From NCBI RefSeq assembly GCF_051195215.1, contig NZ_JBNAZM010000005.1, positions 1 to 64,000 on the forward strand: a stretch of DNA of 64,000 nucleotides. The letters are read 5' to 3'. Numbering within the stretch: the first letter of the stretch is position 1; every line of letters begins with the position of its first letter. This DNA is from Arhodomonas sp051195215 (lineage in GTDB: Bacteria > Pseudomonadota > Gammaproteobacteria > Nitrococcales > Nitrococcaceae). The position numbers were made by a program, and so were the translations under genes. Below, piece by piece: positions 16,679 to 26,019 of this stretch. A model generated the notes under the pieces. It worked only from the letters and a program-made list of their open reading frames with translations, made no database searches and was not told the origin of the DNA.

Positions 16679-17950
16679 ATGCGGTATCGCACTATCGCCG
16701 TGCTTACGGCGGCTTCGGCCCTGTGTATCGGCTCAGGCACGGCCTCCGCCATCGAGCTGACCCAAGGGGATTGGCGACTGAACATCAATGGCAACGTGAA
16801 CGTCCACGCCATCAACAATAGCTGCGGCGACAGCGGCGACGCCACGGTGCTGGGGGGCGTGACCTGCCCGCTGTTCGGCGACGAGGACAATCTCGGCGGG
16901 GGCGACGACCGGGTCTCCGGCGTGTCCACCGGGCTGCTGCCGGCGGCGTTGGTGTTCAACCTGGGCACTACGCAGAAAGACTGGAACGGGCGGCCGTGGG
17001 ACCTGAACGCCGTATTCGGGTTCTATCCGGGGGTCGTGAGCAACAGCGATCCCAACCTGGACCCCGGGCAGACGCAGGGGCTGCAGTCCGCGTCCATCGA
17101 TACCCGGCAGGTCTACCTGCAGTTCGCCAACGACGACTTCGGCACCGTGAAGATGGGCCGGGATTTCGGTCTGTTCGGCTATGACGCCATCATCAACGAC
17201 ATGACCCTGCCCGGGGTCGGTGTGCAGGGCTTCCAGGCGCCCACGCCGAACAACACGACGCTGGGTTCCATCGGCTACGGCTACCTCTACACGGACACCC
17301 TGAGCCAGATCACCTACATCACGCCCAGCTTCTCCGGGTTCACGGTCAAGGCGGGCATCTACCAGCCCCTGGACGCCGTGAACTTCTCCACCCTCAGCGC
17401 GGAATCCGTGGCGAGCAAGAAGAGCCAGCCCGGTTTCCACGGCTCGGTGCGCTACGACATCGACGCCGCCGGCGTCACCGGCTTCGTGTCGATGAACGGC
17501 ATCACCCAGGAGCACACTGGTCTTTCCGGCACCCGGAACCGGGACGGCGACAGCTGGGGCGTGGACTTCAACGCCATGATCAACGTGGCGGATTTCAGCG
17601 TCCTGGGCTCGTACTACACGGCCGAGGGTATGGGGAACACGGCGCTGTTCTTCGACGCCTTCGATGCCATGGGCGAGGCGCGGGACTCCGACGGCATGCT
17701 GCTCCAGGGCACCTACGCCATCGGGCGAACCAAGCTCGGTGTGAACTACGGTGTCAGCCGGCTGGACGCCAACCCGGGCGACCCGGGGACGCTGGTGGCC
17801 GAAAGCCGTAAGTACACCGTCGGCGTCTACCACGATTTCACGGACAATCTGACGTTCCTGGCGGAGTACTCGGACGCCACGTCCGAAAACCAGGCGGGTG
17901 ACGACTACGCCAGCTCCAACATCAACGTGGGCGCATTCCTGAGCTTCTGA
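16679..17950 (+). CDS. outer-membrane porin
   Basis: A 423-residue beta-barrel protein. The signal peptide ends near residue 24 (GTASAIE). Alternating strands run through the body, with a typical porin stretch DFGTVKMGRDFGLFG near residues 155-170. The chain ends in Phe (NVGAFLSF), the usual outer-membrane assembly signal. GTGAGGAGAG precedes the start. Position beside the PQQ alcohol dehydrogenase island and a matching sigma-54 promoter suggest that it lets alcohols or related solutes into the periplasm; this is inference. Confidence 0.87.
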   Translation: MRYRTIAVLTAASALCIGSGTASAIELTQGDWRLNINGNVNVHAINNSCGDSGDATVLGGVTCPLFGDEDNLGGGDDRVSGVSTGLLPAALVFNLGTTQKDWNGRPWDLNAVFGFYPGVVSNSDPNLDPGQTQGLQSASIDTRQVYLQFANDDFGTVKMGRDFGLFGYDAIINDMTLPGVGVQGFQAPTPNNTTLGSIGYGYLYTDTLSQITYITPSFSGFTVKAGIYQPLDAVNFSTLSAESVASKKSQPGFHGSVRYDIDAAGVTGFVSMNGITQEHTGLSGTRNRDGDSWGVDFNAMINVADFSVLGSYYTAEGMGNTALFFDAFDAMGEARDSDGMLLQGTYAIGRTKLGVNYGVSRLDANPGDPGTLVAESRKYTVGVYHDFTDNLTFLAEYSDATSENQAGDDYASSNINVGAFLSF

Positions 17951-17962
17951 CGCGAAGCGCCG

Positions 17963-17993
17963 GCAGGGCCGCCTGCGGGCGGCCCTGCTCTGT
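17963..17993 (+). terminator. terminator after the porin gene
   Basis: Perfect 11-base-pair stem GCAGGGCCGCC (17963-17973) with GGCGGCCCTGC (17978-17988), loop TGCG, followed by a short T-rich stretch. It lies between the convergent porin and radA genes. Confidence 0.7.
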
Positions 17994-18061
17994 CGGCTAC
18001 GCCCGCGATTCCATTACGGCCAAGCGGTCATGAGCGGGCATTGCCGCCCGCCCGGTTCCCT

Positions 18062-19444
18062 TCAGAACAAGGCATCCATCGCCTGATCCAGTCGCGTCAC
18101 CGGCACGATCTCCAGCTCCGAGGGTCGCTGGCCCTTGGGCGGCAGGTTCTTCGCCGGCACCAGCGCACGGTGGAAGCCGTGCTTGGCGGCCTCGGTGAGG
18201 CGTTCGGGGCCGTTGGGGACGGGGCGAATCTCGCCGGCGAGTCCCACCTCGCCGAACATGACCCATTCCTGTGGCACCGGCCGGTCGCGAAGACTGGAGA
18301 GCACGGCCATGAGGCCGGGGAGGTCGCTGGCGGTCTCGGTGACGCGCACGCCGCCGACGACGTTGAGAAAAACGTCCTCGCCGAAGGTGCTCACGCCGCC
18401 GTGGCGGTGGAGCACGGCGAGCAGCATGGCGAGGCGATTGCCGTCGAGGCCGAGCGCCACGCGTCGGGGGTTGGACAGGGGGCTCTCGGAGACCAGGGCC
18501 TGGACTTCCACCAGCAGCGGCCGTGTGCCTTCGCGGGTGACCATGACAATGCTGCCGGGCACCGCCTCCTCGTGGCGGGAGAGGAATATGGCGGAGGGGT
18601 TCTTCACCTCGTGCAGGCCGGTGTCGAGCATGGCGAAAACGCCGAGCTCATTGGCGGCGCCGAAGCGGTTCTTCACCGCACGCAGCAGGCGGTAGCGGCT
18701 GCCGGAGTCGCTTTCGAAGTAGAGAACGGTGTCGACCATGTGCTCGAGCACCCGCGGGCCGGCGAGCTGGCCGTCCTTGGTGACGTGGCCGACGAGGAAG
18801 AGCACGGTGCCGGTCTGCTTGGCGAAGCGCACGAGCTGTGCGGAGCACTCGCGTACCTGGGCCACGGAGCCCGGCGCGGAGCCCAGCGCTTCGGTGTGCA
18901 GTGTCTGGATGGAGTCGATGACCATGACGCCGGGGCGCTCCGCAGCGGCGGCGTCCAGGATCGCCTCCACGGAGGTCTCGGCGAGCAGGCGCAACCCCTC
19001 GGCGGAGACGTTGAGACGGCTCGCGCGCAGGCCCACCTGGCGGAGGGACTCCTCGCCGGTGACGTAGAACGCGCTGTGGGATGCCGGCAACCGCGCGGCG
19101 GTCTCCAGCAGCAGGGTGGACTTGCCGATACCCGGGTCGCCGCCCACCAGGATCACGCCGCCCTGCACCAGCCCACCGCCGAGCACGCGGTCGAGCTCGC
19201 CGATACCGGTGGAAAAGCGCGTCTCCTCGTCGGTGGGCACGTCGGCAAGCGCCCGCACGCCCTGGTCGCCGGCGTACTGGCCGCGGCTTCGCCCGCGGGC
19301 AGCCGGCGTCGGCGCGCTCGCCTGGACCTGCTCCTCCAGCGTGTTCCAGGCACCGCAGTCCGGGCACTGGCCGGCCCATTTCGGTGTCTCCCCGCCGCAG
19401 GCGGTGCACACGTAGACGGTTCGGGTCTTGGCTGCCTTCGCCAT
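18062..19444 (-). CDS. radA: DNA repair protein RadA
   Basis: A 460-residue RecA-like ATPase that promotes branch migration during recombinational repair. The N-terminal zinc finger has two Cys pairs (CTACG and CPDCG, residues 12-31). Walker A is GGDPGIGKST near residues 95-104, the RadA-specific KNRFG motif is present, and a Lon-protease-like domain forms the C-terminal third. The start at 19444 is chosen because the zinc finger begins directly after it. It follows alr on the same strand by 34 bases. Confidence 0.96.
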   Translation of the reverse strand: MAKAAKTRTVYVCTACGGETPKWAGQCPDCGAWNTLEEQVQASAPTPAARGRSRGQYAGDQGVRALADVPTDEETRFSTGIGELDRVLGGGLVQGGVILVGGDPGIGKSTLLLETAARLPASHSAFYVTGEESLRQVGLRASRLNVSAEGLRLLAETSVEAILDAAAAERPGVMVIDSIQTLHTEALGSAPGSVAQVRECSAQLVRFAKQTGTVLFLVGHVTKDGQLAGPRVLEHMVDTVLYFESDSGSRYRLLRAVKNRFGAANELGVFAMLDTGLHEVKNPSAIFLSRHEEAVPGSIVMVTREGTRPLLVEVQALVSESPLSNPRRVALGLDGNRLAMLLAVLHRHGGVSTFGEDVFLNVVGGVRVTETASDLPGLMAVLSSLRDRPVPQEWVMFGEVGLAGEIRPVPNGPERLTEAAKHGFHRALVPAKNLPPKGQRPSELEIVPVTRLDQAMDALF

Positions 19445-19478
19445 GGGGTCTCCCTGTTCCCGGCGGCTATTGTCGGCG

Positions 19479-20555
19479 TCAGTCCGCGTAGACGAACGAC
19501 ACCCGCGAGGTGAGCTGGCAGACGAGCTCGTAGGCAATGGTCTCGCAATGCGCGGCGACGGTCTCGACCGGCAGGTCCTCCCCCCAGAGCACCACACGGT
19601 CGCCGACGGCGGCATCCGGCACGGGCCGCAGGTCCACGCAGAGCATGTCCATGGACACGCGCCCGGTTAGCCCGGTGGTCCGCCCGCGCACGAGCACCGG
19701 CGTGCCGTTGGAGGCATGGCGCGGATAGCCGTCACCGTAGCCGATGGAGACCACGCCCACGGGCATGTCCTCGGGGCAGACGAACGTGCCGCCATAACCG
19801 ATACGGTCGCCGGCGCGGTGATGGTTGATGGCGATGAGCCGCGCCTCCAGGGTCATGCCCGGGCGCAGCGGCGGGCGTTCGCCGCCGTCGATGAACGGTG
19901 AGACGCCGTAGAGGCAGACACCGGGGCGCACCCAGTCGCCGTGGACGCCGGGCCACCCCAGGGTGCCGGCGGAGTTGGCGGCGGACGCTTCCCCCGGGAG
20001 TCCGGCGCGTGCCTGCTCGAACGCGCGGCGCTGGGCGGTGGTGGTGGGGTCATCACGGTCGTCCGCACAGGCGAGATGGGTCATCCAGCGGATGGTGCCC
20101 ACGGCCTCGCAGCGGCGCAGGCGCTCACGGGCCGCGTGGGCATCCTCGGGCCGGAAGCCGAGGCGATGCATGCCGGTGTCCACCTTGACCCACACATCGA
20201 TGGGCTCGCCCGCCGGCGCCTGTTCCAGGCACTCGATCTGCCACGGAGAGTGAATCACCGCCTCCAGGGCTTCACGACGGAATAACGGGATCTCCTCGGC
20301 ACCAAAGAAGCCCTCCAGGAGCACGATGCGATGGCGGTGACCGGCGGCACGCAGCGGCAGTGCCTCGGCGAGACAGCTCACGGCGAAGGCGTCGGCCTCG
20401 GTGAGCGCACCCGCCGCCCGGGTGAGGCCGTGGCCATAGCCGTCGGCCTTGAGCACCGCCATCACCCGCGCGCCACCAGCCGTGTAGGAGCGAACCACGG
20501 CCAGATTGTGACGCAGTGCCGCCAGGTGCACCGTCGCGCGGGTGATGCGGTTCAC
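19479..20555 (-). CDS. alr: alanine racemase
   Basis: A 358-residue PLP enzyme that interconverts L- and D-alanine for peptidoglycan. The PLP lysine lies in AVLKADGYGHG (about residues 33-43); the second catalytic residue is the Tyr of RIGYGGTF in the C-terminal domain. Length matches the family. It overlaps the end of dnaB by four bases (ATGA), so the two are translationally coupled, a common order in gammaproteobacteria. Confidence 0.96.
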   Translation of the reverse strand: MNRITRATVHLAALRHNLAVVRSYTAGGARVMAVLKADGYGHGLTRAAGALTEADAFAVSCLAEALPLRAAGHRHRIVLLEGFFGAEEIPLFRREALEAVIHSPWQIECLEQAPAGEPIDVWVKVDTGMHRLGFRPEDAHAARERLRRCEAVGTIRWMTHLACADDRDDPTTTAQRRAFEQARAGLPGEASAANSAGTLGWPGVHGDWVRPGVCLYGVSPFIDGGERPPLRPGMTLEARLIAINHHRAGDRIGYGGTFVCPEDMPVGVVSIGYGDGYPRHASNGTPVLVRGRTTGLTGRVSMDMLCVDLRPVPDAAVGDRVVLWGEDLPVETVAAHCETIAYELVCQLTSRVSFVYAD

Positions 20556-23440
20556 GTCCAGGCCTCACCGCCGTAGACGTTGTCGATGTAGTTCTCGAAG
20601 CGCGTGAACTGCCCCATGAAGGTGAGCCTCACCGTGCCCACCGGGCCGTTACGCTGCTTGCCGATGATGATCTCCGCAACGCCCTTGTCGGGGCTGTCCT
20701 CGTTGTAGACCTCGTCGCGGTAGAGAAAGATGATGACGTCTGCGTCCTGCTCGATCGCTCCGGATTCACGTAGATCGGACATCACAGGACGCTTGTTCGG
20801 GCGCTGCTCCAGGCTGCGGTTGAGCTGGGAGAGCGCGATCACCGGCACGTCCAGCTCCTTGGCCATGCTCTTCAGCGCCCGGGAGATCTCCGAGACCTCC
20901 TGGGCGCGGTTCTCCTTGGAGCCCGGCAGCTGCATGAGCTGGAGGTAGTCGATGAGGATGAGGCCGAGGCCGTGCTCGCGCTTCAGCCGGCGGGCGCGTG
21001 CGCGCATCTCCGTGGGCGAGAGCCCGGGCGTGTCGTCGATGAAGAGCTTCGCCTGGGAGAGCAGGTTCATCGTGCTGGTCAGCCGCGGCCAGTCGTCGTC
21101 CTCCAGGCGGCCGGAGCGGATCTTCTGCAGCTCCACCCGTCCCAGCGAGGAGAGCATGCGCATGGCGAGCGCCTCGCCCGGCATCTCCATGCTGAACACC
21201 GCCACCGGCGTGTCGCCCTTCATGGCGGCGTTCTCGGCGATGTTCATGGCGAAGGTGGTGTTATGGACCAGGATGTCCTCGGCCACGAAGCTGTGCGTCT
21301 GCGCCACGGTAAGGTCGTAGACCCGTTTGACACCGGTGTACTCGATGGAGACGACCGTGTCCCAGTAGAGATCGCTGCCGCCCAGGCGCGCCAGATACTC
21401 GTCATCGAGCAGGTCTGCCAGCTCCATCGCTCTGGAACGGGAAAGCAGACGCCGGCTCCCGGCTGAGGTATGGGCATTGAAACCGTGGGGGAGATCCCGT
21501 CCCTTCGCCGCATAGATCTCCCGCCAGGTGTGCTCGCCCTTGTGCTGTATCACGTAATCGCAGACGGACTCTGGTAGCGAGTCGGTATTACTTTGCGCCC
21601 TTGTGGCGGCCAGCAGTTCCCGGGCACGTGCGAGCCTGTCCTCCTTGCCGAAGATCCCGATTTCGTGGATGAAACGCCTGAGGCTGGCCTGATGGCTGAC
21701 GACCAGCTCCCACGCCTCCCGCACGTCATCTCCGTACTTAATCGCCTTATGGCGCAGCCGGGCCAGAATTCCGAACCGAAGCAGCAAATGCTGCACATCC
21801 CTAGCCAGCCCGGATGACGACGTGGCATATGAGAGCAGGCACTGATCGGCGTTCTGAACGTACAGGCTGCCGTCACAGGCAAACAGTCGGTTCAGGAACA
21901 ACGCGAGCGACGCCCTGGGCAGCCGGAACACCGCGGCGGGAATCCGCTTTTGCAGCGCTGTCCTGCCTCTCAGCCCGTACTCTTCCAGCCACAGCGAGAC
22001 ACGGTTCTTGCAGTTCTTGCCGGCACCGGCGCGCTCCCCGGCCAACAGCTGCCTCTCGGACACGTCGAGTGCCGCCGCCACGGAGGCAAAAACGGCTTCA
22101 CCCGGCAGATTCCTGCCCTGCAGCCAGTAGGTCACCGTAGCGGGTACGACACCCACCATCTCGGCCAGCCGCCGACCGGTGACCCCGGCACGCTGCATCA
22201 GAGCTCTTGGACTCTCGGAGAACTCACGCGTGGCAGCCGCGACGCTGGCACCATCCGCCAGCACGCGCACCGAGGGTGTACGCGCACCGGATGTCACGGT
22301 GCGGCACGCCACCCCGTGGAAACCTCTCACCGACCGCTCGAAGTCCTCCCGAAGACGCGAATTGGCGTTGGTGAACGTCGGGTTGGCTTGGGTCGTTCCG
22401 CCGTCGGCGATGAAGTACGCCAGCAGCTTCACCTCGTGCTCCGGCATGCGCTCGTTGCCGAAAACCGGCAACTCCCGCGGTACGCCTATGCGCTCACCCG
22501 CGCTGATCTCCGACAGCGGCTTCCATCCGTCCCCCGTCAGGTAGGGATGCGTGAGCGTGGTCTCGATGGTGCGCCCCAGCGCCGTCACCACGCGATACGT
22601 CGGCTTGAACCCGTCGTCCAGATAGGCGCTGGGGGTCGCGTCACGAAGTCGGAGACCTTCATCCAGCGTCAGCACCCGCCCCTCCCGGCGCCGGACGATA
22701 TCCTCGATGGCAACGAGGTCGCCGGTCCGGGGGTCGAGGACGCGGCTCCCCTCGACGATGCACTTCCCCATCGAGGGCCTGCCCGCGACGATGACCATGT
22801 CGCCGTTCTGCAGCCCGGAGGTCATGCGGTCGAAGTCGCTGAACCCGGTGGCGAGTCCGGTGACGTCGCCGTCCTGGTGGTAGAGGGTGTCAATGCGGTC
22901 GACGACGTCCGGCAGGATGTCGCGAACGCCCACGAAGCCCTTGCGGTGGCGCCCGGACTGCTCGGCGATCTCGAAGATCGTGCGCTCGGCGTAGTCGAGG
23001 AGCTCGTCGCTGGTGCGACCTTCGGGGGTATAGCCGGCGCTGGCGACCGCGGTGCCCGCCTCGACGAGCTGGCGCAGGACGGACTTCTCGCGGACGATGT
23101 CCGCATAGGCGCGGATATTCGCGGAGCTGGGGGTATCCTTGGCAAGGGCGCCCAGGTAGGGCAGCCCGCCGGCGTCCTCGAGCTGGCTGTTGCTCTTCAG
23201 CCACTCGGAGAGAGTGACGGCATCCATGGGCTGCCCGCTCTCGGCGAGCGTCTCCATGGCGCGGAATATCAGCCGGTGGTCGCGGCGGTAGAAATCCGCT
23301 TCGCCCACCCGGTCGGCGACCTGGTCCCAGGCGCCGTTGTCGACCATCAGACCGCCGAGCACGGCCTGTTCGGCTTCAATGGAATGTGGCGGAACCTTGA
23401 GCGCTTCAGTCTCGCTCAGTGCCGCGCGCGCGTCGGCCAT
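20552..23440 (-). CDS. dnaB: replicative DNA helicase DnaB with an embedded intein
   Basis: The precursor is 962 residues; removal of a 501-residue intein leaves 461, the normal length of this hexameric 5'-3' helicase. The N-terminal domain covers about residues 15-120. The P-loop reads GRPSMGK, is split after the Lys (226) by the intein, and resumes as TTFAMN. Walker B is LILIDYLQLM, and the arginine-finger region RESGAIEQDADV is present. The start at 23440 follows GGAGGGGG; an upstream in-frame start at 23473 is less likely. It is followed by alr with a four-base overlap and preceded by rplI on the same strand. Confidence 0.96.
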   Translation of the reverse strand: MADARAALSETEALKVPPHSIEAEQAVLGGLMVDNGAWDQVADRVGEADFYRRDHRLIFRAMETLAESGQPMDAVTLSEWLKSNSQLEDAGGLPYLGALAKDTPSSANIRAYADIVREKSVLRQLVEAGTAVASAGYTPEGRTSDELLDYAERTIFEIAEQSGRHRKGFVGVRDILPDVVDRIDTLYHQDGDVTGLATGFSDFDRMTSGLQNGDMVIVAGRPSMGKCIVEGSRVLDPRTGDLVAIEDIVRRREGRVLTLDEGLRLRDATPSAYLDDGFKPTYRVVTALGRTIETTLTHPYLTGDGWKPLSEISAGERIGVPRELPVFGNERMPEHEVKLLAYFIADGGTTQANPTFTNANSRLREDFERSVRGFHGVACRTVTSGARTPSVRVLADGASVAAATREFSESPRALMQRAGVTGRRLAEMVGVVPATVTYWLQGRNLPGEAVFASVAAALDVSERQLLAGERAGAGKNCKNRVSLWLEEYGLRGRTALQKRIPAAVFRLPRASLALFLNRLFACDGSLYVQNADQCLLSYATSSSGLARDVQHLLLRFGILARLRHKAIKYGDDVREAWELVVSHQASLRRFIHEIGIFGKEDRLARARELLAATRAQSNTDSLPESVCDYVIQHKGEHTWREIYAAKGRDLPHGFNAHTSAGSRRLLSRSRAMELADLLDDEYLARLGGSDLYWDTVVSIEYTGVKRVYDLTVAQTHSFVAEDILVHNTTFAMNIAENAAMKGDTPVAVFSMEMPGEALAMRMLSSLGRVELQKIRSGRLEDDDWPRLTSTMNLLSQAKLFIDDTPGLSPTEMRARARRLKREHGLGLILIDYLQLMQLPGSKENRAQEVSEISRALKSMAKELDVPVIALSQLNRSLEQRPNKRPVMSDLRESGAIEQDADVIIFLYRDEVYNEDSPDKGVAEIIIGKQRNGPVGTVRLTFMGQFTRFENYIDNVYGGEAWT
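21260..22762 (-). other. intein in the DnaB P-loop (501 residues) with homing endonuclease
   Basis: The protein insert begins with Cys1 directly after GRPSMGK and ends in His-Asn before Thr of the host. Block A is CIVEGSRVLD; block B has T-L-T-H at 69-72; blocks F and G read VYDLTVAQTHSF and VAEDILVHN with the penultimate His and terminal Asn, so splicing should be active. Two LAGLIDADG-type helices (KLLAYFIADGG at 112-122 and LALFLNRLFACDGS at 286-299) indicate a homing endonuclease. Between them sits an extra Xre-like helix-turn-helix (about 187-235). The second acidic residue is kept in both LAGLIDADG motifs. Confidence 0.92.
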
Positions 23441-23530
23441 GAACCCCCTCCGGCCCCCAGCACTCGGGGTCACGGTTCAACGGCGAACGGCCGGGCGAAG
23501 CCCGGCCGTCACGGGCGAGTCGGGTTAAGG

Positions 23531-23977
23531 TTACCCGCCTTCGACCACCACCGTCACGGTGGTGTCCACATCGGTGTAAAGATGCAACTCGACCTCGTAC
23601 TCGCCGGTCGCGCGGAACGGCCCCTCGGGCAGGCGAACCTCGTTGCGCACCACTTCGACACCGGCGGCAGTGATGGCATCGGCGATGTCCTGGGTGCCCA
23701 CGGAGCCGAAGAGCTTGCCTTCGTCGCCGGCACGCGCCTGGATGGTCACGGTCAGGCCCTCGAGCTGCGCGGCACGCTGCTGCGCAGCGGAGAGACGCTC
23801 CGCGGCCTGGCGTTCGAGCTCGGCCCGGCGCTCCTCGAAGTAACGGATGTTCTCCGCAGTGGCCATCTTGGCCTTGCCCTGCGGCAGCAGGTAGTTGCGG
23901 CCGTAGCCGGCGCGCACCTTCACGCGATCGCCGAGATCGCCCAGGTTATCGACCTTTTCCAGCAGAATGACTTCCAT
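23531..23977 (-). CDS. rplI: 50S ribosomal protein L9
   Basis: A 148-residue ribosomal protein with the L9 N-terminal signature (VDNLGDLGDRVKVRAGYGRN) and a long linking helix (residues ~40-75). The start at 23977 matches the conserved MEVILLEKV beginning. It lies in the rpsF-priB-rpsR-DUF2232-rplI cluster, followed by dnaB. Confidence 0.97.
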   Translation of the reverse strand: MEVILLEKVDNLGDLGDRVKVRAGYGRNYLLPQGKAKMATAENIRYFEERRAELERQAAERLSAAQQRAAQLEGLTVTIQARAGDEGKLFGSVGTQDIADAITAAGVEVVRNEVRLPEGPFRATGEYEVELHLYTDVDTTVTVVVEGG

Positions 23978-24020
23978 CGTAATCCCCAATCTGATTCGTC
24001 AGTCCCGAGAACGCATCGGG

Positions 24021-24896
24021 TCACGCCCTGCCCGCCGGCCCTGCGAGGCGACCCCGCAGATCGACGAACACATCGAGCATGCCCACCAAGGCGTAGATGC
24101 GGGCAAGCGGCGGCAGCAGCACGTACACCGGCACGAGCCACGCAGCGCTGACACCCCGGCGACCGGCCACTGAATGCGCCACGGCAAGCGCCTGCAGCAC
24201 GAAGACGGTGCTCACGACGAGCGCCACGTCGTTGATGATGCCGGGCCCGCTGAACGCGGCTACGGCGAGCAGGCCGAGCGCCACCAGAGCGAAGCCCCGG
24301 GTGAAATGCAGGCCGTGGAATTCCGCGCGGAAACCGCCCGGATTATACAACAGCGCCTGCCACCAGCGACCGAGCAACAGGCTCGCCACCCCGAGCAGGA
24401 GCAGGTTGCCGAACCACAACCCCGTCAACAGCGGTGCGATGTCGCCGACGGGAATCTGCAACGTCTCACCGGTGGCCGGGTCGGCGAACAGTTTCGCCCC
24501 CTGTTCGAGCACCTCGCGCCAGTAGGCGACTGCATCGCCGACGGCCACGTGGAACGCCACCACGCCGAGGCCCGCCATCCCCGCCGCCAGCTCCAGCGCC
24601 CGCGGCAGGGACACCGTGACCCGAAGGCAGATGGCCACCGCCATCACGGGCAGCCAGACCTGAATCGGCGCCTGCAGGGCCGGAACCGGAGTGCCCACGC
24701 TCGCCTGCGAGGCAAGTCCGAGCGTGGCAGTCGCCCCGGCGGTGACGAGCAACCCTTCGGCCGCCCCTCGCCGCAGGGTGACCAGCGCGATGACCGCGCC
24801 GCTCACCCACAGCAACAGCGGAATCATCGCCGCGACGCCGGCCACCGCCATGGCGGCCAGCCGGCCGCGCATCACGAAAGCCGCCAGCGCCCGCAT
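24021..24896 (-). CDS. DUF2232 family membrane protein
   Basis: A 291-residue integral membrane protein with about eight hydrophobic segments. Proteins of this type commonly lie between rpsR and rplI in proteobacteria and resemble YybS of firmicutes. No catalytic residues are evident; the function is not known. Gene order, 17 bases after rpsR and 43 before rplI, supports co-transcription. Confidence 0.75.
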   Translation of the reverse strand: MRALAAFVMRGRLAAMAVAGVAAMIPLLLWVSGAVIALVTLRRGAAEGLLVTAGATATLGLASQASVGTPVPALQAPIQVWLPVMAVAICLRVTVSLPRALELAAGMAGLGVVAFHVAVGDAVAYWREVLEQGAKLFADPATGETLQIPVGDIAPLLTGLWFGNLLLLGVASLLLGRWWQALLYNPGGFRAEFHGLHFTRGFALVALGLLAVAAFSGPGIINDVALVVSTVFVLQALAVAHSVAGRRGVSAAWLVPVYVLLPPLARIYALVGMLDVFVDLRGRLAGPAGRA

Positions 24897-24913
24897 CCGC
24901 CCGCCCTTCGGTC

Positions 24914-25138
24914 TTAGTGGCGGTCGGTGTAAGGCAGCAACGCCAGGTAACGCGCGCGCTTGATGGCCCGCGAGAGCTGACGCTGGTACCGGGCGCTCGT
25001 GCCGGTGATACGGCTCGGCACGATCTTGCCGGTCTCGGTGATGTAGTTCTTGAGGGTGTTGATGTCCTTGTAGTCGATTTCCTTCACGCCCTCGGCGGTG
25101 AAGCGGCAGTACTTCCTGCGGCGGAAAAAGCGTGCCAT
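24914..25138 (-). CDS. rpsR: 30S ribosomal protein S18
   Basis: A 74-residue basic protein with the S18 core (IDYKDINTLKNYITETGKI and the RQLSRAIKRARYLALLPY end). It lies six bases after priB in the classic rpsF-priB-rpsR-rplI operon. Confidence 0.98.
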   Translation of the reverse strand: MARFFRRRKYCRFTAEGVKEIDYKDINTLKNYITETGKIVPSRITGTSARYQRQLSRAIKRARYLALLPYTDRH

Positions 25139-25144
25139 GACTCG

Positions 25145-25477
25145 TTACTCCCGATTGGTATCTGCGTCGCCGTCGGGGCCAATCACCCGTACGGCGCTGA
25201 TGATGAGACGGTTGTCGCCGTCACGCTGGCGTGCGCGCGCCAGGAACCCGACAACGGTGACCTGCGTTCCCTCGGGCCAGGCGCTGACCTGGCGGGCGAT
25301 GGGGTCGCCGGCGGCGCGTACCCCCACCCACATGCGGATGGGTCGGTTCATGCCGCCCTCCTCCTGGATGGATTCGTGCTCCAGCAGGAAGCGGGCGATG
25401 GGCACGCCGGCCGGTGAATAACGCAGTTGCGCGGCCTCGCACAGACGGCCGGTAAGGCGCACGCGGTTGTCGTTCAC
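25145..25477 (-). CDS. priB: primosomal replication protein N (PriB)
   Basis: A 110-residue single OB-fold protein that binds single-stranded DNA and bridges PriA and DnaT at restart of stalled forks. The core reads RLTGRLCEAAQLRYSPAGVP and FLLEHESIQEE, as in E. coli PriB. The GTG at 25477 (VNDNRVRL) aligns with the start of E. coli PriB; a GTG at 25492, immediately after the rpsF stop, is the alternative and adds five residues. Confidence 0.92.
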   Translation of the reverse strand: MNDNRVRLTGRLCEAAQLRYSPAGVPIARFLLEHESIQEEGGMNRPIRMWVGVRAAGDPIARQVSAWPEGTQVTVVGFLARARQRDGDNRLIISAVRVIGPDGDADTNRE

Positions 25478-25492
25478 GGGCGCGCCGCCCAC

Positions 25493-25873
25493 TTACGCGT
25501 CGGCGGACTCGCGTTCCTCGCTCTTCTCCGAATGCTCTTCGCTCTTGCGCTCGTCCTGGCTCTTGGCGAGCGGCGACGGCTCGGTCACCGGCTCCTGGCG
25601 GGAGAGCGTCATGTGGCGGATAACCGCGTCATTGAAACGGAACATGGAGACGAGCTCATCGAGATCCTCGGGCTGGCACTCGACGTTCATCAGCACGTAG
25701 TGCGCCTTGATGAGCTTCTTGATCGGGTAGGCGAGCTGACGCCGGCCCCAGTCCTCGAGTCGATGGACAGTACCGCCGTTGCCCTCGACGAGCGCGCGGT
25801 AACGCTCGATCATCGCGGGCACCTGATCGCTCTGGTCCGGATGGACCAGGAAGACCACTTCATAGTGTCGCAT
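25493..25873 (-). CDS. rpsF: 30S ribosomal protein S6
   Basis: A 126-residue S6 protein, first gene of the ribosomal cluster on this strand. It opens with MRHYEVVFLVHPDQSDQV and has the family's RRQLAYPIKK segment. A charged C-terminal tail rich in Glu, Ser and Lys follows residue 100, as in other proteobacterial S6 proteins that are later glutamylated. The 146 bases between rlmB and this gene hold its promoter region but no clear boxes. Confidence 0.97.
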   Translation of the reverse strand: MRHYEVVFLVHPDQSDQVPAMIERYRALVEGNGGTVHRLEDWGRRQLAYPIKKLIKAHYVLMNVECQPEDLDELVSMFRFNDAVIRHMTLSRQEPVTEPSPLAKSQDERKSEEHSEKSEERESADA

Positions 25874-26019
25874 TGTCGCTCCTTACGGTTGATCTGACCG
25901 CAAACAGGTCACGAAAAGCCGCTCGCGGCATGCGGGCGGCAAGGAGACGCCCGACCCGGCCGGGTCAAGGCGAACGGAGAATGATAACCCCGCCGGGAGT
26001 GCGGTGCAAAACGCACTCG

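Noticed and set aside
18041..19513. A ~490-codon + strand frame antisense to radA
   Set aside because: RadA motifs are complete on the minus strand, so this is a shadow frame.
22140..24151. A ~730-codon open frame on the + strand antisense to dnaB and rplI
   Set aside because: It lies antisense to well-supported genes in high-GC DNA, where such frames arise from codon bias, and it resembles no family.
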